NCBI GenBank assembly: GCA_019057475.1
Contig: DXJO01000006.1
Coordinates: 194,327 to 258,326, forward strand
Source: Candidatus Thorarchaeota archaeon
Lineage (GTDB): Archaea; Asgardarchaeota; Thorarchaeia; Thorarchaeales; Thorarchaeaceae
Reading direction: 5' to 3'
Length of the DNA stretch: 64,000 nucleotides
In this document: one piece after another, positions 17,556 through 28,300 of the stretch
How the letters are laid out: each line of letters opens with the position of its first letter
Numbering within the stretch: the first letter of the stretch is position 1
Notes under the pieces: model-generated
Told to the model about the DNA's origin: nothing
Database searches by the model: none
What the model saw: the letters and a program-made list of their open reading frames with translations, nothing else
Made by a program: the position numbers and the translations under genes

Positions 17556-18872
17556 CTAGATTATCACACTCTCGACTTCGACCTTGCGGTTCTTCAAGCC
17601 TAGCGCTGTTGAGAGTATTGTCTTTCCACCAAACAGCTCTGCCTCTGGCTCTCCGCGATAAAGTGCGTCTGCTATCCGTGCTAAAGCGTCCGCCTTCATG
17701 ATTCCACTGCCACTAGCACCTCCAACGACCAAGACACCCGATTCCTTGTAGACAAAGGGAATCCTGTCCGGGGCATAGCTGTAACCTCCTGCCCAGCTAT
17801 TGACGGGTCTCGCATCGGTGAATGCAGGGAAGTACTTGGATAGAACCGGATAGATTGAATCCTCGTAGTAGGCGCTCTCGGGAACAAGGTCTTCATCGGT
17901 CTGTATGTATTTGTACTCGCGACCGAACTTGTCGCCGCAGCCTATCCAGAATCCTTTCTCTTGATGTTGCGGTCTGAAATAGACTCCTGCAGAGGGAAGA
18001 ATCGTGAACGGGATGGAGTCCATCTCACTGAATCCCTTGGTGTTGAGTACTTCAAGCAACTCCGCCTTGTCTTCTGCATGCAAGACGAAAATTTGACGCT
18101 TCTTCGCCTTCGTCAAGCTGTCAATCCCTATGGGATCTAGAAGCTCATTGGCCCAAGCTCCAGTCGCGAGAACTACCGTTTCAGCCCTGATGTTGCCCTT
18201 GTTGGTTCTAACACCGACCACATGCTTCTTCTGCCATACAAATGGCTCACCAGGCAATTCTAGCGGAGGGTCGGCTTCGACAATGAGGGTCTGAACGTCA
18301 ACCCCATAGCGAGGCTTCACTTTGCTGATCTTAATGAACTCCTCTAGGTAGTGCTCTACAAGGCGTGTTGGATCCAAAACACCGCAGTCTGCTCCAAAGA
18401 GGCCATAGCTTACCTCTTGAAGGTTCATCAGCTCAGCCTCCTCGTCTCCAGCAAAGTCAACATTGAGATTCGGAATTAGCTCCTTTAGCTGCTTCTTGTC
18501 ATAGACTTTACAGCTAATATCGGACTCCTTCATTCGCTTCATCCAAAGCTTTACACTCTCGTGGCTGAATTGCTCCTCACTCAGAAGCCAGAGGTACCCT
18601 GTTTTTTCAAACATCAGGTCGTAGCCTATCTCGTTCTGCACGTGTTCGAAATACTTGATGGAGGTGTCAGTGAGCAGTTGATTAGTAGAAGATGCGAACA
18701 TATTCCGCACCGCTGCGGCACTCATGGCAGTGTTAGCTTGCCCTGCAGCCAAATATCTATCAACAAGAAGTATCTTCTTTGACGGATTGTTCTTTTGCAG
18801 GTAGTAAGCAGTGGCAACTCCAATCACACCAGCTCCCACGACTACTATGTCAACGGACTCTTCATTGCTCAA
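17556..18872 (-). CDS. FAD-dependent amino-acid oxidoreductase, DAO family
   Basis: Flavoprotein of the D-amino acid oxidase/glycine-sarcosine oxidase class (438 aa). It opens with the dinucleotide-binding 'VVVGAGVIGVATAYYL' and the ribose-binding acid in 'ILLVDR', and near the C terminus has the FAD-contacting 'VVGGASGSGIMKADAL' segment, with 'SWAGGYSYAPDRIPF' before it. The substrate is not determinable: glycine, sarcosine, proline or glycerol-3-phosphate-like substrates all occur in the family. It is monocistronic, with its own upstream region of about 150 bases. Confidence 0.88.
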   Translation of the reverse strand: MSNEESVDIVVVGAGVIGVATAYYLQKNNPSKKILLVDRYLAAGQANTAMSAAAVRNMFASSTNQLLTDTSIKYFEHVQNEIGYDLMFEKTGYLWLLSEEQFSHESVKLWMKRMKESDISCKVYDKKQLKELIPNLNVDFAGDEEAELMNLQEVSYGLFGADCGVLDPTRLVEHYLEEFIKISKVKPRYGVDVQTLIVEADPPLELPGEPFVWQKKHVVGVRTNKGNIRAETVVLATGAWANELLDPIGIDSLTKAKKRQIFVLHAEDKAELLEVLNTKGFSEMDSIPFTILPSAGVYFRPQHQEKGFWIGCGDKFGREYKYIQTDEDLVPESAYYEDSIYPVLSKYFPAFTDARPVNSWAGGYSYAPDRIPFVYKESGVLVVGGASGSGIMKADALARIADALYRGEPEAELFGGKTILSTALGLKNRKVEVESVII

Positions 18873-18937
18873 AATGACAAGCCTCCAACGTGTGTTGCGG
18901 CCGAGAACAATGCCCGCCTAAAACAGTTTCCGTGCAC

Positions 18938-18976
18938 CAAAAGAAAAAAGGTGCCAGAGGGGCAGCAGAGCAACCT
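18938..18976 (-). terminator. Hairpin plus T tract after the secreted nuclease gene
   Basis: On the minus strand a GC-rich imperfect hairpin (GGTTGCTCTG...CTCTGGCACC) is followed by TTTTTTCTTTT. It lies about 45 bases beyond the stop of the nuclease gene that ends at 19022. The T tract fits archaeal termination. Confidence 0.5.
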
Positions 18977-19021
18977 CACTGCCTATCTGGCCTGTAGTTT
19001 CCTGCTTTCATCGTAGCCGGG

Positions 19022-20683
19022 TTATATCTCTAGGACACACATGAGCACATCATGATCCGAGCTCCTAATCCCAGTATTCCGATCGTAGACATATGTCCAA
19101 TAGGGAAAGTCAGGATTGAAATGGATCACCATGGCCTTATGAAAGGCTTTCTTCAACGATGGTGTAAGCAGAATGTGGTCTAGACATTCCGATACCCCCC
19201 TGTAGATGTAGGTGTAGCGATCTTCTTTTTCTACCTCATAGTTCAGATGGTTCAACCCACCAACAGTCAGCGCTGCCAATGTTGCGCTATCCACGAAGTC
19301 GTTTAGATCACCAATCACAACGACCTTCGCGTCTGGATGGCCATCATCAATCTCGTCAACTAAGCTACTGACCCACTCTGCCTGTTCGATGCGTCGGGGC
19401 TCTGGATCCGCATAGTATGGTTCATAGACACCCTTCGACTTGAAGTGATTGATAATCAACCACAGATCTGAGGTGCTTCCTTTCTTCCCCAGAATCTCAA
19501 GATTGACCACCAGGGGTGGTCGCGAGAAGAGTGGATTGGCTCCCTCTGGGCAAACGTAATTGGGGTCTGTACCAGGTCCGTAGCCATCGTTCAAGTATGT
19601 GTGATACTGCCTAGCCTCCGCATAGTTAACCGAGCCAACTCTATCAGTTCGATAGAGCAGACCAACATTGATTCCGCGGACATCTGGCCCATCAATGAGG
19701 ATTGCCTCATATTCAGCCTCAATTGGCCACGTTGCTGCCAGTTGCTGAAGGAGTTCAATCTTCTCTACTTCTTGCACTGCGATTAGATCAGGCTCGCCTA
19801 GGAAATCATGAATGGCGTGAGCATGCTTCGCAAAATCCGTTGCAACGTAGTAGTCATCAAAGAAGTTGTACATGTTGTAGGTGGCAATCGTTAGAGCCTT
19901 GTAATCCTTGGCTGGCTTCAAGTTGTGCCCTTGTTCAATTACTTCGAGCTCGATGTTCCTAGCTGGCTGTATCTTGTACTCGTCGTAGGTGTAATCGAGC
20001 GGCCCGTATAGACCTTTAACCACCCAACCGGATTCGACTTCAAGTCGACACCCGCCTTCATCATCCACAAAGATTAGCTCGCCTGTGCCAACGGGGTCGT
20101 CCTGGAACACTCGCTCGACATTTAGATCCTCGACAACACCAGCGAACTCGTTAAAGCGATCTGTACCAGCCACCACTTTCATGTCTGAAACCGAAACAAG
20201 CATCCCCTCAAGCGATTCATAGTAAGCATCGGATGCATAGTCACGGCGTGGCGGATTGAGCTCAACTGCGTCAGGAAGTGGATTGTCACTGGACAGGATA
20301 GTGATAGTCCTTGCATAGTATACCTCGGTCAACCCGTAGTACTCCTTGACCTTTCCGACCAAGTAAATCTCATCGCCGACATTCACATCCGTCCAACGAT
20401 TGTAAACGAAGATCCCGTCAGAGGTATCCGGATTACCGTCACCCTCTGAATCTTGAAGGAAGAACCCTTTCTTATTCTCACCTTGGTAATCGGCTGTGAC
20501 AATACCCGTAGTTTCCAGATACGTGTATTGATGCGGTGATTCAAAACCATCGCCTTGGATATCCCCGATTCTATAGAATGTATAAGCATGAACCAGAGTT
20601 GGACTCATAATAACGAGAAATCCAAGTGTAGTCAGAATGTACAGCGTAAGCAGCCTACGTATTTGTTTCTGCGTCATTTTCAT
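19022..20683 (-). CDS. Secreted endonuclease/exonuclease/phosphatase-fold nuclease
   Basis: Extracellular protein of 553 aa with a signal peptide ('LYILTTLGFLVIMSPTLVHA'). Residues of about 30-250 form an OB-like or lamin-tail-type N-terminal region often fused to extracellular nucleases ('GFFLQDSEGDGNPDTSDGIFVY'). The C-terminal half is an endonuclease/exonuclease/phosphatase domain with 'TYNMYNFFDD', the metal-binding 'AVQEVE', 'VVIGDLNDF' and the terminal 'SSDHDVL'. It resembles bacterial ExeM-like DNases, so degradation of external DNA for nutrients is likely. The track start at 20737 is replaced by the ATG at 20683, which follows GGGAGAGAGA and puts the signal peptide at the N terminus. 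No C-terminal anchor is visible, so it is probably released or bound through partners. Confidence 0.88.
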   Translation of the reverse strand: MKMTQKQIRRLLTLYILTTLGFLVIMSPTLVHAYTFYRIGDIQGDGFESPHQYTYLETTGIVTADYQGENKKGFFLQDSEGDGNPDTSDGIFVYNRWTDVNVGDEIYLVGKVKEYYGLTEVYYARTITILSSDNPLPDAVELNPPRRDYASDAYYESLEGMLVSVSDMKVVAGTDRFNEFAGVVEDLNVERVFQDDPVGTGELIFVDDEGGCRLEVESGWVVKGLYGPLDYTYDEYKIQPARNIELEVIEQGHNLKPAKDYKALTIATYNMYNFFDDYYVATDFAKHAHAIHDFLGEPDLIAVQEVEKIELLQQLAATWPIEAEYEAILIDGPDVRGINVGLLYRTDRVGSVNYAEARQYHTYLNDGYGPGTDPNYVCPEGANPLFSRPPLVVNLEILGKKGSTSDLWLIINHFKSKGVYEPYYADPEPRRIEQAEWVSSLVDEIDDGHPDAKVVVIGDLNDFVDSATLAALTVGGLNHLNYEVEKEDRYTYIYRGVSECLDHILLTPSLKKAFHKAMVIHFNPDFPYWTYVYDRNTGIRSSDHDVLMCVLEI

Positions 20684-20962
20684 TCTCTCTCCCTTTTTGA
20701 ATGTCAAGACATGCTTCTGGAGCTGGTCGTTTGACATCTAATGGCTGCATGTGTAGGCACACTATTTGTTTGTTATGCTTCGGATCCCCTTATGCCGCTG
20801 AAACCAAGCCCTGCCTGGAGCATCTCCAGTCGGTGGAATAACGCCAAGCGATTCAATCTCGCATTTCGCGTGGTGCTATTATTACCAATACCAGATGCTA
20901 ATACATGCCGAGGGATTGTTATGCCAGACACTATCAACCCCTTCGGTTAGAGGTGTGACGAG

Positions 20963-22132
20963 TTGCAGACATTGAAAGGAATCAATGCACTTGAGCGAAT
21001 TGAAGAGCGCTATCTCGCACTTCGCAAGCTCCTTACCGATTTGGTTGCTAATTCATCCTCCAGCACGCAGATTATGTCTGCATTACACAAGATTGGAGAA
21101 ATCGCAAAAGGGATGGCTTCTATCGGCGTATACATTGGGCCTGGCGAGTGGATTGCGCTGAATCCTACGGACAAAAGAGCGAACTGGCGGCCTGCCGAGA
21201 GGAGTGAAGCAGACCTCTTCACAAAAGCAATGAACGTGAGCACAGTGGAGTTCTGTGAAGGGCAATCCAGTTCCAGTCCTCTGATAGCAGTGTCCTCCGA
21301 AGGTCAAACTCCGTTGGTCTTGGTTATCACTGACATAAAGGATTCAAAATGGTCAGATTCGACTATCGAAGGCTTCAAGGAACTCATGCTTCCTCTCAGC
21401 TTAGCTGTCCAATATGCAATGTCACTTCAAGAGGCCAAGCGGTCAGCACGCCAGACAGATCTACTTCTTGACCTTCTTCTCCACGACATCAGGAATTTTA
21501 TCAGCATAACTCGAACCTCCCTGGAATTCCTAGAGATCGACTCCAGCAATGTGAACACAAGAGAGGAACATATCGCAATCGCATTAGACCAGACCGACGG
21601 CATAACCAACTTGCTTGCACGTGTGAAAGGCATTCTATCCAAGAAAGAACCAGGAGAATTGTCATCGGTGAATCTTATCGAAGCCTTGAGGGCGAGCATT
21701 AGCACCGTCACGTCACAGTATGGAAACGATATACTCGAGATTGGACTGAAAGACGAACTGGAAGATGGCACGCCCTTTGTGATTGCAGACCAGCTCTTAT
21801 CGGAGGTCTTTGTGAACATTCTCACCAATGCAATCAAATACACAGAAGAAGATACCAAGTGGATTGAAATTGATTGGAACCGCTGGAGTGTCAACCCCTC
21901 ATTCGTTGTGATATCGTTCTCTGACAGAGGTAGGGGGATTCCAGAACACCTCAAATCCAAAGTTATCGGGCGTTTTGCCCTCGAAAGCAGCACGGGTATG
22001 GGTCTTGGACTAAATGTCATTTTGCGACTTGTTGAGCAATAGGCTGGGTATCTCTGGTTCGAGGATAGGGTTAAAGGTGACCATAGCCAAGGCACCGTAG
22101 TAAACGTCGCTCTTCGTTTAGCTGGCGATTAG
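20963..22132 (+). pseudogene. Histidine kinase interrupted by an in-frame TAG
   Basis: Soluble sensor kinase. From a TTG start (AGGTG nine bases upstream) it encodes a GAF-like sensor region (about 20-150), a HisKA-type helix with candidate phospho-accepting His174 in 'LLHDIRN', and a HATPase domain with 'NILTNAIKY', 'DRGRGIP' and 'GMGLGL'. The track ORF stops at TAG 22040-22042. Reading through gives 29 further residues ending at a second TAG (22130-22132), and these are the normal end of the domain: AGYLWFEDR...SQGTVVNVALRL. They align with 'GGYISVEDR...SQGAKFLVWLL' in the kinase at 49202. The TAG sits where that paralogue has Tyr. It could be a nonsense mutation, an assembly error or readthrough. 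Without the last strands the ATPase domain is probably unstable. Confidence 0.8.
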
Positions 22133-22155
22133 TTACAGGCACGGTCCTGAGTGAA

Positions 22156-22974
22156 TTACGGCTCAGGTGGAGGAACTGTCAGCTGCGCTCGTTCATTGAA
22201 CATCTCGCGCAGGAACAGACGCGACGTTATTAGAGCAGCAATCATGGCGGACAAGAAGATCATGATGAATATAATGACTTGATAGATGGCGGCCTCGAGT
22301 GGATTTACACCTCCGATAATCATTCCGCTCATTAGCCCCGGAATACTCACGATGCCAAGAGACGCGTACCGGTTCAAATTCGGCAGCAAGCCGGACCTTA
22401 TTGATTCACGAATTGTTAGCTCTGTTGCTTGCTTAGGCGTGGCGCCAAGAGCCAGGGCGGTTTCAAGGAGTGGTCTTTGCTTTTGGGCGTTTGACCACAT
22501 CCTGTCGATAACCAAGCTGGTTAGACCCATGCAATTCCCGATGAGCATGCCACCCATTGGAATGATGAATTCCCCAGGACCCGACCGCCAATCGATAATT
22601 TCCAGTACAACTACAACGGCCATGACAGAGAGAGCGCCGACCAAGATTCCCGGGAGAGTTGCACGCATGACCCCGGGAATGCGTTCCAGATTGCTTCTTG
22701 TCGTATGGCCGGCAAAGACGCCCATGAACGTCAGCACACCAAAAATGACAATCAAATCAGAGAGGGCAAAGATGTAGACCAGAATCAAGGCCATCAATAT
22801 GATTTGAATTGTACCCCGAATCGTGCCTACGATCAGTTTGTGTCCTATGCCGATTCCTTGCCATTTTGTTACTATGATAAGGACAGCCAGCAGTATCATC
22901 GCGGCGGCGTAGCGTTGGAGCATCACAGTGTACTGCTCTGGAATCTGAAATAGGGCGAATAGATCTAATTGCAT
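22156..22974 (-). CDS. fetB: ABC transporter permease, FetB/UPF0014 family
   Basis: Integral membrane protein (272 aa) of the UPF0014/FetB family, whose E. coli member exports iron with FetA. About seven hydrophobic segments, the conserved 'LGATPKQATELTIRESIRSGL' loop and 'SIPGLMSGMIIGGVNPLEA' are clear. The ATPase gene ends one base before its start, so the two form an operon. The end overlaps no other gene; the histidine kinase remnant is convergent, 23 bases away. Iron or another metal as substrate is inferred from family. Confidence 0.88.
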   Translation of the reverse strand: MQLDLFALFQIPEQYTVMLQRYAAAMILLAVLIIVTKWQGIGIGHKLIVGTIRGTIQIILMALILVYIFALSDLIVIFGVLTFMGVFAGHTTRSNLERIPGVMRATLPGILVGALSVMAVVVVLEIIDWRSGPGEFIIPMGGMLIGNCMGLTSLVIDRMWSNAQKQRPLLETALALGATPKQATELTIRESIRSGLLPNLNRYASLGIVSIPGLMSGMIIGGVNPLEAAIYQVIIFIMIFLSAMIAALITSRLFLREMFNERAQLTVPPPEP

Positions 22975-22975
22975 T

Positions 22976-23629
22976 CTAGGACGCCTCCGATAGGTTTTCC
23001 AACTCTAGGACTCTAGAGGTGAAACGTTCTGCCTGCTCTTTGTTGTGTGTCACAATCAAGACGCCCATCTGGTGATCACTCAGAAGACTATTGATTGTCT
23101 TCTCCACGGCCAACGCCGAATCTGTATCGAGGGCAGAAGTAGGTTCATCGAGGAGTAGCACATTGGGTTTGAGCAGGAGTGCGCGAGCTATTGCCACGCG
23201 TTGTTTTTGACCACCTGAGAGGTTCTCAGCATTACCATCCAAGTCTATTGGCCAGAGCTGAACCTCCCGCAGTATTGCTTTCAGTTGTTCATCCTCAGTG
23301 GTCATCCCGTGAACCTTTAACCCCCACACGAGATTCGCTCTAACCGTGCCGGGAAACATCTTGGCTTCTTGGGGGACCATCACTACTCTCCGACGTAGCT
23401 CTTGAGGATTCCATTCTCTAACATCCTTCTCTTGAAACCGCACACTTCCGGAAGTGGGTGACAGGAGATCGTTGACGATTCGAAGCAGTGTACTCTTCCC
23501 ACATCCAGAAGGTCCAGTGATTCCATAGGTTTCATTGTGGTGCAAGATAAGAGAAACATTCCTCAGTACTTGCTTCCCTTCAAATGCCATAGAAACCTTC
23601 TCTAGCTCTAGTATCGGAGCGTCAGGCAT
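22976..23629 (-). CDS. fetA: ABC transporter ATPase, FetA-like
   Basis: ATP-binding subunit (217 aa) for the adjacent FetB-like permease. It has Walker A 'GPSGCGKST' (about 37-45), a Q-loop 'MVPQEAK', the ABC signature 'LSGGQKQR', Walker B 'VLLLDEPTSALD' and the switch histidine in 'IVTHNK'. First gene of the two-gene operon. The pairing with a UPF0014 permease is the reason for the FetA call rather than a generic phosphate or amino acid importer ATPase. Confidence 0.88.
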   Translation of the reverse strand: MPDAPILELEKVSMAFEGKQVLRNVSLILHHNETYGITGPSGCGKSTLLRIVNDLLSPTSGSVRFQEKDVREWNPQELRRRVVMVPQEAKMFPGTVRANLVWGLKVHGMTTEDEQLKAILREVQLWPIDLDGNAENLSGGQKQRVAIARALLLKPNVLLLDEPTSALDTDSALAVEKTINSLLSDHQMGVLIVTHNKEQAERFTSRVLELENLSEAS

Positions 23630-23751
23630 AGATATTTCAATCCTAGATACTAACGGATTGCATCGTTGTTAAAACTGCTAGTATCAGTAACTTGGTACCA
23701 TAATGGTCATAAGGCAAGCTCTTAGTTCGCTCTTGCTGAGTGTGAAACTGG

Positions 23752-24549
23752 ATGGATGAATCTGACGCTGAACAGGATATGGTGCTGATTGAAGGAAGAT
23801 CAGAAACCATCCGAATTGTTGTTGGAGTTGTTCTTGCGGCCCTTTATGCGGTTTTGGCACTTCTTCCTATGAGTGGCTTTGTGGGGGCTGGAGGCATCAC
23901 TAGTATCCTGAGCTTCGCAGTTATCATTGCACCTCTCTTCGGATTGCTGCTTGGACCAACCAGGGGTTTTGTCTTCGGTTTGATAGCTGGAATACTAGCG
24001 TATGTAGTGACTCTGCCCGTCGGTACAAGCGTCTACATATTGCTGCCACTAACAATCCTAGGTCCGGCAGTCGCCGGGCTTTTCACAGGGCTCGCGATGA
24101 GGAGAATTACCAAGATTCGAGGCGTTCGCCTGCCTGGCCCAATCTTGACAGCGCTATTTCTAGCTGCAATAATCGTGCTGTACGAGATTCCCAACCACAG
24201 CGCCTGGTGGTTCATGACGCCCTACATGCTCGCATTGATTATTGTGTTGCTCCTGCAGGTGAGAAGCATTGAATTCAATCCTGATAGGCAAGGGCCCTTG
24301 AGGTACCTGCAGCTCCTTCCGTACACATTCATCGGCGCGATGCTTGACCACTCTATGATGGCGATGGGCTCTGTGTATCTCTTGACACTGGAGCCAGCGG
24401 TCTTTGGTTTCGTTATATTTCCGTTGATGCTGTTGGAGCGTGGGCTTGCGGCGATTGTCGGTGCCATGGTCGCATCTGTTGTGCTGGGCGCATTCCGCAA
24501 CGAGGTGTGGATCAAAATTCAGGTTTCCTCGGCTGAATCCAGTGTCTGA
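23752..24549 (+). CDS. ECF-transporter S-component-like membrane protein
   Basis: Membrane protein of 265 aa with six or more hydrophobic segments. The first half ('LSFAVIIAPLFGLLLGPTRGFVFGLIAGIL') has the small-residue, glycine-punctuated pattern typical of vitamin-binding S components of ECF transporters. No ECF ATPases or T component are adjacent; it would need shared ones encoded elsewhere. The ATG follows a weak upstream signal. Its end overlaps the convergent pyroglutamyl peptidase gene by 31 bases. The substrate is unknown, and a different small transporter family remains possible. Confidence 0.55.
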   Translation: MDESDAEQDMVLIEGRSETIRIVVGVVLAALYAVLALLPMSGFVGAGGITSILSFAVIIAPLFGLLLGPTRGFVFGLIAGILAYVVTLPVGTSVYILLPLTILGPAVAGLFTGLAMRRITKIRGVRLPGPILTALFLAAIIVLYEIPNHSAWWFMTPYMLALIIVLLLQVRSIEFNPDRQGPLRYLQLLPYTFIGAMLDHSMMAMGSVYLLTLEPAVFGFVIFPLMLLERGLAAIVGAMVASVVLGAFRNEVWIKIQVSSAESSV

Positions 24550-25142
24550 ATAACAATCTCAATTGCTCGGACGATGCTTTCGAGGGGCATTGTGGCAAGC
24601 TCCATCTTATCCTTCTCAAGGGCTTGAGAGGGCAGCGGTGGCAAGTGTATGAACGTGACACGCGCGCGAATCTTGCCTGTCGCAATTCTGTGGAGGATAC
24701 TGAATAAAATCCAATTGCATCCATATGTTCCTGCGTGATAGCTGACGTAAGCAGGAATTCCCTCACTTTTAAGAGCCTCTACAAGTGGATGAGGGTCAAT
24801 GTTTGCGTAGTAGGCCGCCGGTGCATCTGCATCAATCACATCAGTTTCCGGAGTGTTTCCCCAGTTATCAGCGCGCTTTGTGCCCAATGCGTTGATAGCA
24901 ATGCGTTCAATGGATACCGTAGCTCTGCTGGCTTGGCCACAACACAAGATGACCTGTGGGTTATGAGCAGCCAACAGCTCCTCAAGCTTATCCAAGGCTG
25001 TCGCATAGTCGAGCGGAAGGGTAGCCCCTACGATGTCGTATCCTGCAATCTTTCGCCCACTGATTGCCTTCACTAGTTCATCTGAGGGGTTTATGCTGTA
25101 TCCATTAAAGGGCTCGAACCCTGTAGCAAGCAGTTTTGACAT
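24519..25142 (-). CDS. pcp: Pyroglutamyl-peptidase I
   Basis: Cysteine peptidase (207 aa) that removes N-terminal pyroglutamate from peptides. The C15 family triad is recognisable: Glu near residue 77 in 'VSIERIAIN', Cys near 141 in 'GTYGCNWILF' and His near 165 in 'FIHLPPLP'. The N terminus 'LLATGFEPFNGYSINPS' is diagnostic. The usual 'YVCN' around the cysteine is 'YGCN' here, a mild variation. The gene overlaps the convergent ECF-S-like gene by 31 bases at its end. Cytosolic, probably used in peptide salvage together with the M3 and M32 peptidases in this window. Confidence 0.93.
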   Translation of the reverse strand: MSKLLATGFEPFNGYSINPSDELVKAISGRKIAGYDIVGATLPLDYATALDKLEELLAAHNPQVILCCGQASRATVSIERIAINALGTKRADNWGNTPETDVIDADAPAAYYANIDPHPLVEALKSEGIPAYVSYHAGTYGCNWILFSILHRIATGKIRARVTFIHLPPLPSQALEKDKMELATMPLESIVRAIEIVIQTLDSAEET

Positions 25143-25308
25143 CCATCCACTTCATTTCATAGCATTGTGATCGTGTTTCGTCATATACGCAACCAGATAT
25201 CGAAGCAGAGGGATATTGATATAATGCATCCTATCAGTCTTGCAGCACCTCTAGAGGAGATAGGAAAAGGGAAATCTCGCTCATAGAGCCAGCCCCCTTC
25301 AACTTAAG

Positions 25309-28300
25309 CTAACTGCCACCTCGTTTTCTCAGGAAAATTACGATCCCAATCATTAGCACAACTAAGCCTGCTGAGATTCCCAAAATCATGCCGAAATCAA
25401 AGATTGGAGTTGTCGTTTCTGTGGGCGTCGTGGGCGTTGGTGGCGTTTCGACAGGCTCCGTATACGGATTTACTGTGACAATGACCTCGTCAGATACTAA
25501 ATTTCCGCCATAGTCAATGACCACGATTGTGACATTGTAGACTCCTTGTGCCCAGTTGCTAATTCCCATCTCTATGGGGTAGCCTGAACTCCAAACTCCC
25601 GAGCGGAAGACGACACCATCTCGGTATATCAGGAATTCATGCGGATGGTCGTCTGTTGCCGTCCACTCAATCATGAGACCATAGTCTTCTTCGCCTTCAG
25701 TGTATTCGACGTCATCAGGATGACTGATCTCTGGCAAAATGCTGTCTGTCACCGTGATGCTAAAGATGACTGACGCGTAATTGTCGTAAGGGTCAAATGC
25801 TCTGACCTCTAACCAAAATACGCCGGGCCACCACAATGAAGATGAGTTGGTAATCACGCCAGAGGAGTCTATGTAAAACTGCTCCGTGACATTCAGCCAC
25901 CATTGATCAATGCCAGATGGGTCAGTTGCGTTCAAATCGTACCGAAATTCATCAGTGTACTCTACAGTCTGATCCGTAGGTAATGGATGCCATTCAGGGC
26001 CTGTCGTATCCTCCACAGTCACTGTGAAGACTGCTACGAGCTCAAAGCCTTGGAAATTCATTCCTGATACGCGTAGCTCGTATGCACCAACCGCTAGCGG
26101 AGTGATGTTTGTAATAACCCAGTTCCCATCAATGGTGAAATGAACTATGTCGCTAACCACCATGTTCAGGGGTTCAGGAGCAGTAGCATTCAGGTCGTAC
26201 CGGAAGCTATGGTCGAACTCGACTATTTGATCTACAGGTTCTTCCACCCATGATGAGGGCAGTTCTGGAAAACCGGGTGTCATTAATGGATACTGATCCT
26301 CGTTGCTAGCGCTACCTGGAATTGGGTGAGGTGTATCCCCAATCCCATCTGCATTGCCGTCAGAGCCAGTATAGTTCAACCAGTAGTTATGGTGGATGAA
26401 GTTATCTTCTCCGTCATCAACCGCGTTGTTGGAATTATTCGCAAAGGTGTTCCAGAAAATTGAGCACTTGATTGCACGATCATCAATGTAGAGTCCATAC
26501 CTGGTGTTGTTGGCACATGTGTTGTTCATCAGTGTGGCAAACTCGTAATACTCAATGGAGATGCCATCACGACTGTTGTTAAAGCAGAAGTTGTCCACAA
26601 TCAGGATGTACGATGAATAGAAACCCCCTACATGGATCCCATCAAAGCTATTGTTGACGCACGTATTGTTCGAGATTATGCCCCCCACGATATTACCCAT
26701 TACAATACCAGTGGAGCCATTGCTGCATGTGTTGTTATCAACTGTCGTGTAGTCACAATTGCTACGGATACTGATGCTGGTGCTGGGAGTTGTAACGGTA
26801 TTGTTTGCAATAACGCAGTGTTCTGAATCCTCCAAGTGGATCCCAACTCCACAGTTACCGATAAGATTGCCAGCGACTGTGACCCATTCGGAGTATTCGA
26901 GTTTGATACCCTCCCAAAGGTTATCGCAACAGGTATTATTCAATGCGGAGCTGTAGTCAGCATTTCGCAAGGTCATCCCTGTGCCATCGTTGTATTGGCA
27001 TGTGTTGTTTACAATAGCGCTTCCGTGACTCGAGTGGATTCGAATTCCCTCATCGTAATTCCAACTGCAATTATTGTTAGCAATAGTGTTGTTTTCCCCA
27101 ACTAAATCGTAGATGCCGCGATAATTGCGCATGCACGTATTATTAGCCACGGTGTTGAATGTGCTTTCATCAGTGGAACCAACATTCGCAGAGATATAGA
27201 TACCAGTCCGTAGATTGTCGGTACACGTATTATTGGCAACTAGATTGTGTGGACCACATCGTTCCAAGTTGATGCCATGAATGCAATTCGTGACTGTATT
27301 ATTAGTGACTGTAGAATAATTCGAACGCACCAACTGAATACCAACTGAGCAGTTAGCCATAGTCTGATCTTCAACAACTATACCGGAACACGCAACAATG
27401 ATGATTTGTCCAGCTTCCGCTGGGACGATTTCCCCAACCTGATCCTGCAGGTATACTAACGGAAGACCATTGACAGTGTTATCAGTGACTTGCTCCTGCC
27501 GGACAAAAATTTCAAAACGGGGTTCCAGAAACAAGCCGCAGCCTATCATGGTGTTGTTGGCGACAGTATTGCCACCCGACTCGTGTAGCAGTATCGCATA
27601 CTTTCCATTGTCGATGAAAGTGCTGTTGGCAATAGTATTGTCATTGCAATAATGACCAATACTTATCCCCGTGTCGCCATTCTCAGTGAACGTGTTGTTG
27701 TAGATAGTGTGAGAGCCATTATATAACATGTAGATGCCTACGTCGTCTTGCATGAATCTATTGCTGGAAACATTGACATCGCTTGAGTGATCCAAATAGA
27801 GACCATAGGCATTACCAATGAACGTATTGTTGTAGATTGAAAATCCAGGGGTGTGTTCTATAGCTATCCCGAAGTTGCAGCTCGTAAGAGTGTTGTTGAT
27901 TATCGCTGCTGAACCACAATCCTGCATGCGCATTCCGTAGGTATTGTCTTCACAGAGATTGCTGACCAGTTGTGCGTTACTCACATTCAGTAGGTGGATG
28001 CCTATTCCGCCGGCTCCTCCATTATCCCGCACAGTGCAATTCAGAATGATGAAGTGAGCTCGTGTATTCCATATAGCAATGCAGTCATCACTTCCTCCCG
28101 TGATGTTGTAGTTCTCGATGCGGTATGGGTCTTCATCTGTACCTGCTCCAGGCCACCCTTGACTAGCGAAATCTGCATCACCATTAATCGATATGACTGC
28201 ATGCGGTATATGCCCAGCTGTAGCGATTTTCTTGGTGAATGTAATTCGATTAGTATCCACCTCTTCCGAGATGGCAATTTCAGGAGGGATAGTCAATAGA

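Noticed and set aside
20741-20950. 69-residue plus-strand ORF before the histidine kinase
   Set aside because: Composition does not look like protein, and it lies in the divergent upstream region of two genes.
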